From Turnera subulata (taxonomy: Eukaryota > Streptophyta > Magnoliopsida > Malpighiales > Passifloraceae), in the NCBI GenBank assembly GCA_028386065.3, contig JAKUCV010007286.1:183259-247258 (forward strand): a stretch of 64,000 bases of DNA. Reading direction: 5' to 3'. The notes beneath the pieces are model-generated. The model saw nothing but the letters and a program-made list of their open reading frames with translations. It was not told the DNA's origin and ran no database searches. The translations under genes were made by a program, and so were the position numbers. Below are positions 12,048 to 23,183 of this stretch, piece by piece (the stretch's first letter is position 1; each line of letters starts with the position of its first letter).

Positions 12048-12503
12048 CAAGCTAGCAAGAGCTTAAAACTGTACAACTAAAGACTAAAAGAAAACATATG
12101 ATGTTTCAAACAAAGTCTGAAAACTTGATGCACCAAAAGTCACATAATGCCTGCAATTCCAGGAATAAATGACGAGCCTTCAGGTTTGACAAAACATAGA
12201 ACCTCAACTTGACATTAGCATACACAGCTCCCAGGATTGCATTAGGAGATCGATAGCAGTGGGTGAAGTGTCAGGTGTTCCTCTCCCTCCAAACATGATA
12301 TGTGCAAGAACACCAAGCAAGAAGTAGGATTATAGACTTGATAGTTTTCTTTGCAAAAATCTCTACACCCAAAGAAACCCAGATGGCCATGGGGAGGTTG
12401 ATCGGTGTACATTGCATAGGAGAAGAATATGGGATCAAATTTCTGCTGAATAATAAGGACATGCAAAGAATAAATGATCTCGAGATTCTTCAGGGTGGGA
12501 GCA
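11952..12503 (-). mobile_element. 3' end of an older minus-strand LINE
   Basis: Read on the minus strand, this holds the C-terminal part of a LINE reverse-transcriptase ORF. The zinc-binding region reads 'SCTYHVWRERNT', a motif common near the end of plant LINE ORF2. It is followed by a 3' tail and a poly(A) run, seen as T's at 11952-11960. The ORF is broken. It continues on the far side of the Copia element at 17546. Confidence 0.7.
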
Positions 12504-12508
12504 GAAAA
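12504..12508. repeat. Left target-site duplication of the Copia element
   Basis: GAAAA directly precedes the 5' LTR (12509) and is repeated directly after the 3' LTR at 17541-17545. A 5-bp duplication is normal for Copia integrases. Confidence 0.85.
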
Positions 12509-12760
12509 TGTTGGGCACAGTATTTGGGTGAACCACGTTAAATATTGTGTGTAATTTATCTCTTTTTGTCCTCCACTTGTTTATTTCCTTGTGAGGTGAT
12601 ATTATTTTCGCAAGATGTGGGATCGGGATTGTGGACGTAGCCCGGTATTTGGGTGAACCACGTTAAATATTGTGTGTGATTTATCTCTTTTTGTCCTCCA
12701 CTTGTTTATTTCCTTGTGAGGTGATATTATTTCCGCAAGATAGTGCCACCGGGCCCAACA
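12509..12760 (+). repeat. 5' LTR of the Copia element, truncated with internal duplication
   Basis: It begins TGTTGG and ends GGGCCCAACA like the 3' LTR, but lacks about the first 340 bp of the family sequence. A 97-bp segment ('gtatttgggtgaacc ... gcaagat') occurs twice, at 12520-12616 and 12645-12741. Confidence 0.85.
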
Positions 12761-13028
12761 ACTAGTAGCGGAGCAAAAGGTTTGTGCTTTGTCAAGTACA
12801 AGGTTGTGAATTAATACACTGTGCAAGTGAATCCTGTCTAGGAGACTGGGTTTTAAGTGAACCATTGTTCCTCTAGTCTTTCCCGGGAATTTATCTTGGA
12901 ATGATAATTCTGTCTTAGGAGATCGGCTAGGCCATCTTTCCTGGGAATTATCGAATCAGTTCAATTCACTACTTGTACGGATACTATTCACCGCAAGGAG
13001 TTTCATAGATCGAGGAGCTAGTCAGTCT

Positions 13029-16000
13029 TTGATCCAGATGGAGGGGAGGATAAACAAGATGATCACCCTTGATGGCACAAATTACCACTTATGGAGAAAC
13101 AAGATGAAGGATCTCCTATTCGTGACGAAGATGCATTTACCGGTGTTCAGTACGGTAAAGCCTGAAGATAAGTCAGACGAGGAGTGGGAGTTTGAACACA
13201 TCCAAGTCTGCGGCTATATACGGCAATTTGTTGAGAATAATGTTTACAACCACGTTTCTGGCATTGAGCATGCTAGAACGTTGTGGGAGAAGCTCGAAGA
13301 ATTATATGCCTCAAAGACAGGGAACAACAAGCTATTTTACTTGACGAAGTTGATGCAAGTAAAATACCAGGAAGGCAAAATGGTTGCAGATCACCATAAT
13401 GAGATGCAAGGGATCGTGGACCAACTGTCTAGCATGGGCATAAAATTCGACGATGAGGTGCTTGCTCTTATGGTCTTGGCGACACTCCCAGATTCATGGG
13501 AAACCTTGAAGGTTTCAATCACAAACTCTGCACCTAACGGTGTCGTGAGTATGGCAACCGTCAAAAGTGTCATTCTGAATGAAAAGATGAGACGAAGAAC
13601 ACAATGCTCGTCTTCTTCACAGTTAGAGGTCTTGGCTACAGTGACGACGGGGAGAAGTCAAAACAAGGGTCAAAGCAACCGAGACAAGAGCAGGGGTAAA
13701 TCCAACAAGTTTGCCAATGTTGAGTGCCATCACTGCAAGAAGAAGAGCCACATCAAGAAATTCTGTCGACTCTTCAAGAAAGAGCAAAAGAAGAATAAAG
13801 GCAAAGATGTAAAGAAAGAAGAAAGCAGTGATGATGAAGCGAATTCTCTCGGAGAGTTCAATGTAGTTTGTGATGATGATATTATCAACCTTACTATCCA
13901 GGAGACAAGCTGGATAGTTGATAGTGGTGCTACTGTTCAAGCTACACCACAGAGAGAACTCTTCTCTTCTTATACTCCTGGTAATTTTGGGACTGTAAGA
14001 ATGGGAAATGATAAATTCTCAATGGTCGTCGACAAAGGAAATGTTTGCCTAGAGACCATGAACGGGATGAAGCTGCTTTTGATGGATGTCAGGCATATTC
14101 CAGATATACGTCTGAATCTAATCTCTGTTGATAAGCTCGGCGAGGAAGGTTTTTGTAATACCTTCTACAATGGTCAATGGAAGCTCACCAAAGGCTCGTT
14201 AGTGGTGGCACGAGGTACAAAGGTGTCAAAGTTATACGTGACCCAGGCAAAGGTTCCTCAGCATGATGTAAATGTTGTGGAGAATGACAGTCAAGTTCAG
14301 TTATGGCATAGACGCCTTGGACACATGGGTGAGAAGTCAATGGTGAAGCTGGTTAAGAAGAATGTTCTGTCAGGATTGAACCAAATCTAGCTGAAGAAGT
14401 GCAGTCACTGTCTAGCTGGTAAGCAAAATAGAGTTTCTTTCAAGAGTTCTCTTCCTTCTAGAAAGAAAGATGTGCTAGAACTGGTACACTCAGATCTCTG
14501 CGGGCCTTTCAACAAGTCCCTTGGTGGTGCCCAGTATTTTGTGACCTTCATTGATGATCACTCACGGAAAACCCGGGCTTACACATTGAAATCTAAAGAT
14601 CAAGTGTTATCAGTCTTCAAGCAGTTCCTATCTATGGTAGAAAGAGAGACAGGAAAGAAGCTGAAGTGCATCCGGACAGATAATGGTGATGAGTACACAG
14701 GTCCATTTGATGTTTACTGCAAAGAGCATGGTATTCGGAATCAGTTTACTCCACCCAAAACTCCACAGTTGAATGGCTTAGCTGAGAGGATGAACAGAAC
14801 TTTGATTGAGAGAACCAGATGCTTACTCTCTCACTCGAAGTTACCACAAGTCTTTTGGGGTGAAGCACTACTTACAGCGGCTTATGTGCTGAACCATTCA
14901 CCTTGTGTTCCTCTTCAGTATGAGGCTCCAAAGAAGGTGTGGTCAGGAAGAGATATCTCCTACGATCACCTACGAGTATTTGGGTGTAAAGCTCATGTTC
15001 ACATCCCCAAGGATGAAAGAAGCAAACTAGATGCCAAGACAAGGCAGTGTGTATTCATCGGCTATGGCCAAGACATGCTTGGCTATAGGTTCTATGATCC
15101 GGTGGAGAAAAAGCTTATCAAGAGTCGAGAAGTTGTCTTTATGGAAGATCAAACCATAGAAGACATTGATAAAGCAGAGAAGTCCAGTGATGATGAAGAG
15201 GAGTTTCAGCTACCTCCAACTGAGACATCGAGAGAAGTTGAAGATGATGTTCAGGATATTCATCCTGAAATTCCAGAAGATCCTGCTGAAAATGAGCCAG
15301 CAGATGCTATTAAGGATGATGGCAATGACGATGCAGCTGATGATGATGCAGCTAGAGATGACCTTCCTCAGCCTTCAAGTAGCTCTCCTTATCAAACAAG
15401 GTCTGACAGAGTTATGCAACGCTCTACCAGATATTCTCCAAGTGATTATTTGTTGCTCAATGACAAGGGAGAACCAGAAAGCTATGATGAAGCTATTAAT
15501 GATGAGCATAAGGAGAAATGGGTTAAAGCCATGCAAGAAGAGATGAAATCCTTGCATGAGAACAAGACTTTTGAGCTGGTGAAGCTGCCTAAAGACAAGA
15601 GTGCTTTGAAAAACAAGTGGGTGTTCAGGATCAAGCATGAAGAGCACAGTCCACTTCCAAGATTCAAAGCAAGAATAGTTGTCAAAGGTTTCAGTCAAAG
15701 GAAAGGGATTAACTTTGATGAAATCTTCTCACCAGTGGTGAAAATGACCTCAATCCGCATAGTGCTGGGATTAGCTGCAAGTCTCAACCTGGAGGTTGAA
15801 CAGATGGATGTCAAAATAGCCTTCCTACATGGTGATTTGGAAGAAGAGATATACATGGAGCAGCCAGAGGGTTTCCAGCAGAAAGGAAAAGAGGATTACG
15901 TTTGTAGATTGAGGAATAGCCTCTACGGCTTAAAACAAGCTCTAAGATAGTGGTATAAGAAGTTCAAATCTGTGATGGGGCAACAGGGATACAAGAAGAC

Positions 16001-17037
16001 TACTTCAGACCATTATGTGTTCGTTCAAAAATTTTCTGACGATGACTTCGTCATCCTATTGCTCTATGTGGATGATATGCTGATTATTGGCCAGAATGTC
16101 TCCAGAATCAACAGCTTGAAAGCACAGCTAAGCAAGTTTTTCGCCATGAAAGACTTGGGGCCAACAAAACAAATTCTCGGGATGAGAATTATTCGAGATC
16201 GGCAAGCCAAGAAGATATGGTTGTCTCGGGAGAAGTACATTGAGAAAGTGCTTTAGAGGTTCAACATGGATAAGGCTAAAGCAGTCAGCTGTCCTCTTGC
16301 TAACTACTTTAGACTAAGTCCTGAGTAGAGTCCATCTACGGATGAGGAGAAGAGAGAAATCGAGCGGATTCCATATGCCTCAGTAGTGGGAAGCTTGATG
16401 TATGCCATGGTATGTACCCGACCAGACATTGCTCACGCAGTCAGAGTGGTTAGCCGATACCTTTCGAATCCTGGTAAAGAGCATTGAAATGCTGTGAAGT
16501 GGATTCTTAGGTATCTTCGAGGAACTTCCAAAATGTGTCTATGTTATGGTGAAGACAAGCCAGTGCTGGTGGGATACTATGATGCAGATATGGCTGGTGA
16601 TGTTAGTTCCAGAAAATCTACATCAGGATACCTGATTAATTTTTCAGGGGGAGCTGTGTCATGGCAATCAAGGCTACAGAAGTGTGTTGCTCTGTCAACT
16701 ACAGAAGCTGAGTTTATTGCAGCAACGGAAGCATGTAAGGAGTTGTTGTGGATGAAGAAGTTCTTAACTGAACTTGGATTTTCGCAAGACAGTTACCAAT
16801 TGCTTTGTGATAGTCATAGTGCTATCCATCTTGCGAAGAATGCCTCCTTTCATTCCAGATAGAAACACATAGATGTGAGATACAATTGGATCAGGGATGT
16901 ACTGGAGAAGAAGATGTTGCAACTCGAGAAGATCCATGCAGAAGAGAATGGATCTGACATGATGACGAAGACACTTCCAAAAGGGAAGTTTGAATACTGC
17001 CGTGAAGCTGCCGGACTGGTGGATCCCCCCAACATGT
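13029..17037 (+). pseudogene. Copia gag-pol gene with several internal stops
   Basis: One polyprotein frame runs through most of this span. Gag has a UBN2-type region and a zinc knuckle, 'CHHCKKKSHIKKFC' (near 13730). The protease has 'WIVDSGAT' (near 13912). The integrase has an HHCC zinc region ('LWHRRLGH ... CSHCLAGK') and a catalytic core including 'IRTDNGDEYTG'. The reverse transcriptase has 'YVDDML' (near 16067) and RNase H has 'STTEAEF'. In-frame stops lie at about 14388, 15948, 16254, 16327, 16486 and 16861, so no full polyprotein can be made. The longest intact stretch is 14472-15950. Motif wording matches the TNT1/Tork side of Copia. Confidence 0.9.
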
Positions 17038-17055
17038 AGTCGGAAGGGGGAGAAT

Positions 17056-17540
17056 TGTTGGTGCTGGGTTCCAAAAACATGTGGGGCCCACCAGTAATTG
17101 TTAGTGGAGCACTAATCAGCAGTTAGTGGAGCACTAATCAACAGTTAGTGGAGCAGTTAGTGGAGCACTAAGTGTTTTGTAGAATAGTCCCTGAAGTTCT
17201 TGGTTTCTGCAAATTAGTCCCTGACGAGATGCCTATAAATAGGCTGCTCATTTGCTCTTCAAAGCATCCCAACATTCACAACAAGTGTGAATAAGAGAGT
17301 GAAAGAGAGAGTGTGTGAGAGGGAAGAAAATATTTTTCTTCAAATCCCCTCTAAGTCTCTCTTGTAAGCCTACTATTTATAGTGGAAGTTTTTTCGGTGG
17401 GATCGGGATTGTGGACGTGGCCCGGTATTTGGGTGAACCACGTTAAATATTGTGTGTGATTTATCTCTTTTTGTCCTCCACTTGTTTATTTCCTTGTGAG
17501 GTGATATTATTTCCGCAGGATAGTGCCACCGGGCCCAACA
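17056..17540 (+). repeat. 3' LTR of the Copia element, 485 bp
   Basis: TGTTGG...CCAACA ends, with the right boundary set by the GAAAA duplication at 17541-17545. It carries a short tandem motif 'agttagtggagcact' repeated near 17100-17170 and a TATA-like 'cctataaatagg' near 17231, the likely LTR promoter. The last ~145 bp match the end of the 5' LTR. Confidence 0.9.
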
Positions 17541-18240
17541 GAAAAGACATGATGCATCAAATAATACTCCCCAACTACGCAACCTCTTATTGGTCGCTAA
17601 ACGATCAAGGATAGCTAGCCAAGCGACAAAGCTATGTTTAGGAACAAAGCCAACAGTCTAGAGCAGTTTATACCACGCCATGCGAGGCTTTCTGGCTCCG
17701 ATATGCTCCTAGGAACTGCGAAATAACGCATACACCTGAAGGAAAAATAGTCCATTGGACTTCATCATTAGAATGAGAAGGAGTAATTGAGTGAACAACA
17801 GCTTGTTGCAACTAGGAAAGGATAGGCAATCGAGAGGCAAGGTAAGCCCAAGAAATATGAGTAATCAACATACTTACCTTTGTTTGAAGTGGGATTTTAG
17901 TGCTAGAAATTAAAGCAGCAGGAATAAGAGAGGACAAGAGCCCAAGAGGGTGCCAATTATCGAACCAAAAAAAGGTATGTTGTTCGTTAGCGATGGGGTG
18001 AGAGAAAATAGATGAGAAGGATGGTCTCAATTTAAGGATTTTTTGCATGTTCTATGAACAAACAGAGGGGATTGAGATACTCCATATGCTTCTGCCTTTA
18101 AGAAGATAAGTAGAAATCTAAGCAACCCATAAGGAACCACCACAAAGAAGTAATTTCCACAGATGCCTCGCAATACAAGCATGGTTCCATTCCTTCAACT
18201 TTTTTAGACCTAGTCCACCCTATTGACTTTAGTTTTACTG
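17541..18240 (-). mobile_element. Continuation of the minus-strand LINE, ORF2 remnant
   Basis: After the right-hand GAAAA the minus-strand LINE resumes. Reading leftward, 'TFFWFDNWHPLG' (near 17970) and a broken form of 'GLGLKKLKEWN' (near 18200) are conserved stretches from the C-terminal half of plant LINE ORF2. Frame changes are needed to follow the protein, so it is a pseudogene. Sequence between 18240 and 18560 is not confidently assigned. Confidence 0.7.
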
Positions 18241-18629
18241 TTGGCAGTGTTGTTGGAGAAGATTGAGATTTGGTTCCTTTTGGTGAAGTAGACGAGCTTT
18301 CACTTGTCAAATCTTTATGAGAGGGTGGAACTAGTCCAATTGAGTTGCTTAGGAGGTTTGAATTAGGCATAAAAAGTGCAAATTAGATGCATTCTGGAGT
18401 GGAAGTGGATGAAGAACAAGTGAGAGAAGATATTAAGTTAGAAGCTGTAAAGGATAAGTTTTAGCGAATAGGTGTAGAGGGGCGGGGGTGTCATTTAGTT
18501 GATTACATTTCAATGAAAAACCCCTTCTCTTCAAAAGAAAAAGGACCAGGCTACTAGGTCTCATAAAAAACACAAACGGACAGTATGATAACGTTGGATG
18601 GCTCTTCAAGAATTTTAGGTCTAGAGGAT

Positions 18630-19448
18630 CCATATAGCTATTTTTCGAAGCTCATGAATTTCGATTCATATGTTGGCTTGTGCAATAGCCCGTTGGTGGC
18701 ATATCAGATGTTTGCATCCTATGGGCTGTCATCTTTCCCCTCACCATCCTATACATCTTTAGAGGCATTAAATTTTTTAGAAAAAGTTCTTCGGCTATTC
18801 CAAATGGGGGTGAGTCGATTAACATTAAGAGTTCATGTTACAACAGTAGAGATAAAATAGTGTTAGAGGAAAGAAATACTCAATTTAGTCAGCACTTAGA
18901 CTCAACCGATGCTGATGATCATGATGCAAAACAAATTAATGGTGGTAGTATATCAGATATAGCCAATTGTTTGCTTTCTCGGTTAGTTGGGCTTTCTCTT
19001 GATGAGAAGATGCTTAAGGAATTACCATTGCTAAAGGTATCTGAAGGGGGGATTCTTGCACAAGTCTGGATTTAAGTTAGGCATGATGATCATCACATCA
19101 TAAGCACTTTAGACCAACCGTACTTACTTGACCATATGTTGGCTGGTTATCGTGAGGTGTCTTGGACATTTACTTTCTCTGCAGAAGTGAAGCCTGGGTT
19201 ACCCCGGGTCTTACTGGTCGCGTGTTCATCTCTAAGGTCCTAGAGCGGTCCTCAAATTTAATCTACTACAGCAAGGCTGAGTACCTATGGATGAAGCATG
19301 TTGTTGATCATGAAGAAAGCGATTCTTTTGCATTACCAATTTTTGGACCTCATGGGATGTCCTACTGCGCTGTGCTGAAACTTGTCACAATTAAGGAGAA
19401 ACCAGATTTTGATATTGAGATAGAGAATGTTTTAAACGCACTCTAGGT
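18630..19448 (+). pseudogene. NIN-like protein (NLP) transcription factor fragment
   Basis: NLPs are RWP-RK transcription factors for nitrate responses. Pieces in shifting frames resemble the NLP N-terminal half: 'MNFDSYVGLCNSP' and 'ASYGLSSFPS' (18655-18745), 'ILAQVWI' before a stop (19055-19075), 'LLDHMLAGYREVS' and 'TFTFSAEVKPG' (19125-19200), then 'GRVFISKV' and 'HGMSYCAVLKLVTIKEKPDF' to 'NVLNAL' (19219-19445). In-frame stops and frameshifts break it. The homology ends at a position that looks like an exon end (a stop codon TAG followed by 'gttactg'), which suggests a genomic rather than processed copy. The RWP-RK and PB1 regions are missing. Confidence 0.65.
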
Positions 19449-19449
19449 T

Positions 19450-20490
19450 ACTGTTACTCTCTCTTATTTTTTTTTTTGGCACAGATAAATTTTGTTTTCT
19501 CTTTATTTTTACTCTTTTATTTCTTTTATTTTCTCTTTTCCACTATAGGAAAAGGATAGAAAAGGAAGAACACAAATTTTCTCCTAAGGAGTTAGATCAA
19601 TAAGTTGTTCTTCGATTTCCATGATTAACTATTAGATACTCTCCTTTCTAAATATCTGGTGAGGAGTTTTGACCTTTTCCAGTTTCTACCATATACATCT
19701 AAGGTCTAGAGTCTAAATTCCTTTCAACCTTGGATTCATGCTTAATTGATTATAAAGTCAATCTATATTTTAGCAGTCTGAAATTTTCTACTACATGTCC
19801 TCACTGCAATGAATTTTCCTGCTCGGTTCATTAATTAGCTAAGAGTATGCTTTACTTTATAGTCAATACTTCCTTTTTGTTTTAGAGGCCAGACTATATG
19901 TCAGTAGTCTGGGACTTTAAATTAATCTATATGTCAGCAGTTTGGAAGTTTCTCCTTAATATTTCTTTTTCTTTTAAAGGGTTACATTCTAGAGAAACCA
20001 CTTTATTAGGTAGGTTGAATGAGAGGCACAAGGCTCTCTTTTGGAGAGACTAGGGTGGCTTGCAGCGAAATCCCCTACCACATTTAGTTTTAACCCTTTA
20101 GCAAGTTGTTGTACTAACACATTAACACCATTGGATGCAACACGAGTGCATTTGGGACTGGCCACAAGTTCTGTAGATGGTAGCTTCACGGAAGATTAGA
20201 ACCGGTATATTTGGAGGATTCAGCCTGACGAGATTGTTTAGAAGAACAAACTATAGTGACAGAATTAGCGATTCGCAATGGGCTAACATTAGAAGAAGCA
20301 ACATTAAGAAAATTAGCCTGAGAAGGCTCAAGAGGTTTGGCCACATCAGAATGGGGGCCTGAGAAAAGTTTAGGCAAAGCCGTAGTAGAAGCAACAAGAT
20401 CCTCAATCGTTGAAGCAATCATAGCGGAAGCAGAAGAATCAACAGTATCAGCTGGTGCAGGATCAGTTATATCACTTTCCTAGTAGAGCA
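19450..20490. other. Unassigned DNA, possible LINE ORF1 remnant on the minus strand
   Basis: 19450-19980 is AT-rich with repeated 'atgtcagcagt(c/t)tgg'-like motifs and no gene. On the minus strand, 20490-19990 reads as a Ser/Ala-rich polypeptide ('SGPHSDVAKPLEPSQANF', 'KGLKLNVVGDFAASHPS') with one frame break. It could be ORF1 of the same minus-strand LINE, but I do not recognise a diagnostic motif. Confidence 0.35.
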
Positions 20491-20499
20491 ATTAGACTT

Positions 20500-21015
20500 G
20501 CTATTGGAAATTTTTAGAAAGACTCTTCCATGAAATACAACTAGCTTTATGAGTTATAACTACACCATACTTGCACAGTCATACTTATTCCTGGTGGCTG
20601 ATATTAGTAATGATAGGAAGTTTGACTCTCAGGTCCAAACTGGACATGGGCCCCGGCAATCGATGCTGGACTTGGGGCTGAACACTAACACAGACGCTAG
20701 GTCGAAACCTTCTCTACGAGGCCCAGAAAAGAAAACCCAAACGATCCAATTTACTGCACATTACGTGGCAGATAACGGGGAGCAAAATTCGCATCCCTAT
20801 CAACTTAAGAGTCACGACATCGTACTTTCCAAAAAAAAGAGAGACAACAATAGTAAGTGAAAGCGAAACAGGTGACGGTTGACCGAAGAGACCATAAACG
20901 GTTAATCCCTGCGATTACGAATCTGCATCTCGCATCCAAAGTCCGTTTGGAACTCAAAGAAGTTATGTCCTTTCATTTTGCAACGTATGATGTGTCGTCT
21001 TTTATCCTTCAATCT
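20500..21015 (+). repeat. Duplicate of the TIN1-like promoter and start of exon 1
   Basis: This stretch matches 25330-25925 in order: 'gactctcaggtccaaac', 'cattacgtggcagataac', 'ggggagcaaaattcgcatcc', 'gtgaaagcga', 'tttggaactcaaagaagtta' and the start region 'gatgtgtcgtctt(t/c)tatcc'. It ends about 25 bp into the coding part of exon 1 and then joins peptidase sequence. Small indels and substitutions show the copy is not recent. Confidence 0.85.
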
Positions 21016-21040
21016 TCATTCTGTATGTTTTGGTTTCTGC

Positions 21041-21519
21041 AGTTTGTGCCTGAAGGTTATGTGTTCGTGGTGGGAGACAATCGCAAATAACAGTTTTGAC
21101 TCTCATAACTGGTAATTTGACGATTGCTGTGTGGCTGTTGAATTATTGGTTTGAGGATAGATTAGGTTTATTGGGATTTTTTTGATGTTGTTTCCATTGG
21201 ATATTGAATCATTTTTATGGATAACCAGTTAATAAAGAACGACATAAAAGGTACCTGTAAATGGTGACTTGGTTCTGTTAATTTGTTTTTGGAGTGCGAA
21301 TTCACAAATAGTAAGCTGAAAACGGTGATTGCCACTGTTTTATTGCTTGTTTGCTTTTGGAATGCTAATTCTAACTATGTCATTTGTAATTTTATGCAGG
21401 GCCCTCTCCTTGTCACATACATTGTTGGTAGGTCAGTATTTCGCTATTATCCTCCTTACAAAGTATCTAACATGATGTTTGATCCACAAGAGTCAAAGAA
21501 CACTGCAATAGTCTCTTGA
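21041..21519 (+). pseudogene. Truncated thylakoidal processing peptidase copy (exons 5-6)
   Basis: It matches exon 5 of the gene at 5999-8115 ('VPEGYVFVVGDNRK') then its intron and exon 6 (about 21400-21519: 'IVGRSVFRYYPPYKVSNMMF ...' to the stop). One extra base in exon 5 ('cgcaaataacag' against 'cgcaacaacag') causes a frameshift and immediate stop. Exons 1-4, which hold the catalytic Ser and Lys, are absent. The downstream flank to about 22060 is also copied. Immediately upstream lies the duplicated TIN1-like promoter, so the copy is a chimera that cannot encode an active peptidase. Confidence 0.9.
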
Positions 21520-23183
21520 TACAGTGTCCTCTGCTCGCTTGTGGCAGGGACTTAGTTAACTTCATTTGATTTAGTCAGAGATCCGATAATTATTCAGTCT
21601 TTTGGCTCATGATTGGGCAATTATAAATGTCTGATACTTTTCCAACGATTGAATGTCTCTGATGGATAATCTCATCCATCAGCTTATTTTTCTAATGGCC
21701 CTACTTCGCTGCTGATACATTCTTTCTTGTAAGTCCTCACATGTTGTCACAAATTTGTAGACAAATAGATAAAGGAGCAGGGGAGAAAGGAAAAGGCAAG
21801 TTCTTCCTGGTTCTTGCTTGGTACCATTCTAGATGTTCGCTTTCTGGAAATTGAGATGTCCCTAAAGCCGTTGATCTAGTTATGGAGTTATTTGGATTTG
21901 CAATGGCTTATCGGAGTTGGTTGCTTTAGCCATACTTTTATTGCTTTAATTCTTCATTTGTTCTCTATATTGGTTAATTTGTACCTTTTGTGTTTCAGTA
22001 CATTCATTTTGGTTTATTTCTTGGCACTCGGTGCTTAATCATCAAATTTGCCAATGCCTTATTTCTCCATGTAATGCCTTTGCACAGTTCCATATTCATG
22101 ACTTTATAGGTAAGTTTTAATTCGTCTAATTGTGAAGAATTCGTCCATCCCCACCCCGCAACATACCCAAAAGCAAAACATAGCCAAAGCCGAGAATGAC
22201 TTAACCTCAAAGAACTAAAAAAAACTGAGAATGACTTGTAACGCGATGATAGAAAATGCCCCAAAGTAAATATACTTCCTAATCTATGGGGATATAAATG
22301 GTATAATTATTCCTAATTTATCACAAGAGGTTGAGACAAGAAGAATATTTTTTTTCTTTTCCTGTAGAATAATCAAAGACGAATAATGATAGGAAGGCTG
22401 AATCTAGGAAGATAATAAAATCCCCGATCGTTGGTGAATTGGCTACCAAGTCTCTGCTTAACCCGAAAGACCTAAGAAAATTTTTGGATGAGAGGAAAGG
22501 CACTGCTAGGGTTCGAATCTAGTTGGCAATAAATTATAGCCATACCTTAACAGCATGCCATCCCTCAGCACCCATGTGGCTCCGCCACCAATGAGGAGTC
22601 TAGCACATCAATACATGTTTTTAGTATAATAATTATTCTTCATATAAATATAATACTCCCTCTTGTGGCTCAGTATACTAATATTTGGGACTCACATGGT
22701 AATTAAAATTTCTCTCACAAATGTAATTTTAGGCCGGGAAACTCTTAAGTGATACGGATTGATTAGGGGCGCGAGCTGGCTTCCAGTGGAAAGTCAAACA
22801 ATGGCGGGTCTTAACTCGAAACCATATGCTATTTGCTGTCACCCGGATAAAAAACCCAATTAAAAAGTATTGTACTGGTCTATGTATAGATCGAATCTTA
22901 CAAATACAAGAGCCGATCCTGCAAACTCGCGAATACGACAACAAAGAAATCGTAGGAAATTAGTATCTATGCATGCGAGCAAGATAGTTATAAAAGTGTT
23001 GCTGTGTCTTTCTTCCATCTACAAATTTCGTGGCTACACCTTATACTTCCAATCCATTGTTTTGCTGGTATTCTATCTATTCGTATTTCATCGAAAACAT
23101 TTCTTGCTTGTTTAGTTGCCAAAGGGCAACCTCGTAGGTAAGTAGGCTTTCAGCAGAAGTGAGGAAAAAAAAAAAAAAAACCA
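21520..23183. other. Duplicated 3' flank, then upstream region of the glycosyltransferase gene
   Basis: 21520-22060 mirrors the 3' flank of the peptidase gene. From there to 23183 I see no gene. A short frame near 22388-22522 has a protein-like composition ('KSPIVGELATKSLLNPKDLR') and ends in a stop, but I do not recognise it. 22860-23180 is the presumed promoter and leader of the glycosyltransferase. Confidence 0.5.
22989..22995 (+). promoter_or_regulatory. Candidate TATA box for the glycosyltransferase gene
   Basis: TATAAAA lies about 190 bp upstream of the ATG at 23184. Position and sequence are plausible for a plant core promoter with a leader of about 150-160 nt; there is no independent support. 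Confidence 0.4.

Larger units (their letters stand above)
12509..17540 (+). mobile_element. Ty1/Copia LTR retrotransposon (TNT1-like), degenerate
   Basis: The whole element is 5,032 bp with TG...CA ends and a 5-bp target duplication GAAAA. It inserted into a minus-strand LINE. The order gag, protease, integrase, reverse transcriptase, RNase H is that of Copia. A degenerate primer-binding region follows the 5' LTR (12761-12775), and a purine-rich tract, 'ggaagggggagaat', ends just before the 3' LTR. The 5' LTR is shortened and rearranged (252 bp against 485 bp), so the element cannot be dated simply by comparing its LTRs. Confidence 0.92.

Noticed and set aside
20857..21090. Possible fusion protein from TIN1 start region into peptidase exon 5
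   Set aside because: The frame ends at the frameshift in exon 5 and lacks the catalytic residues; treated as a chimeric pseudogene.
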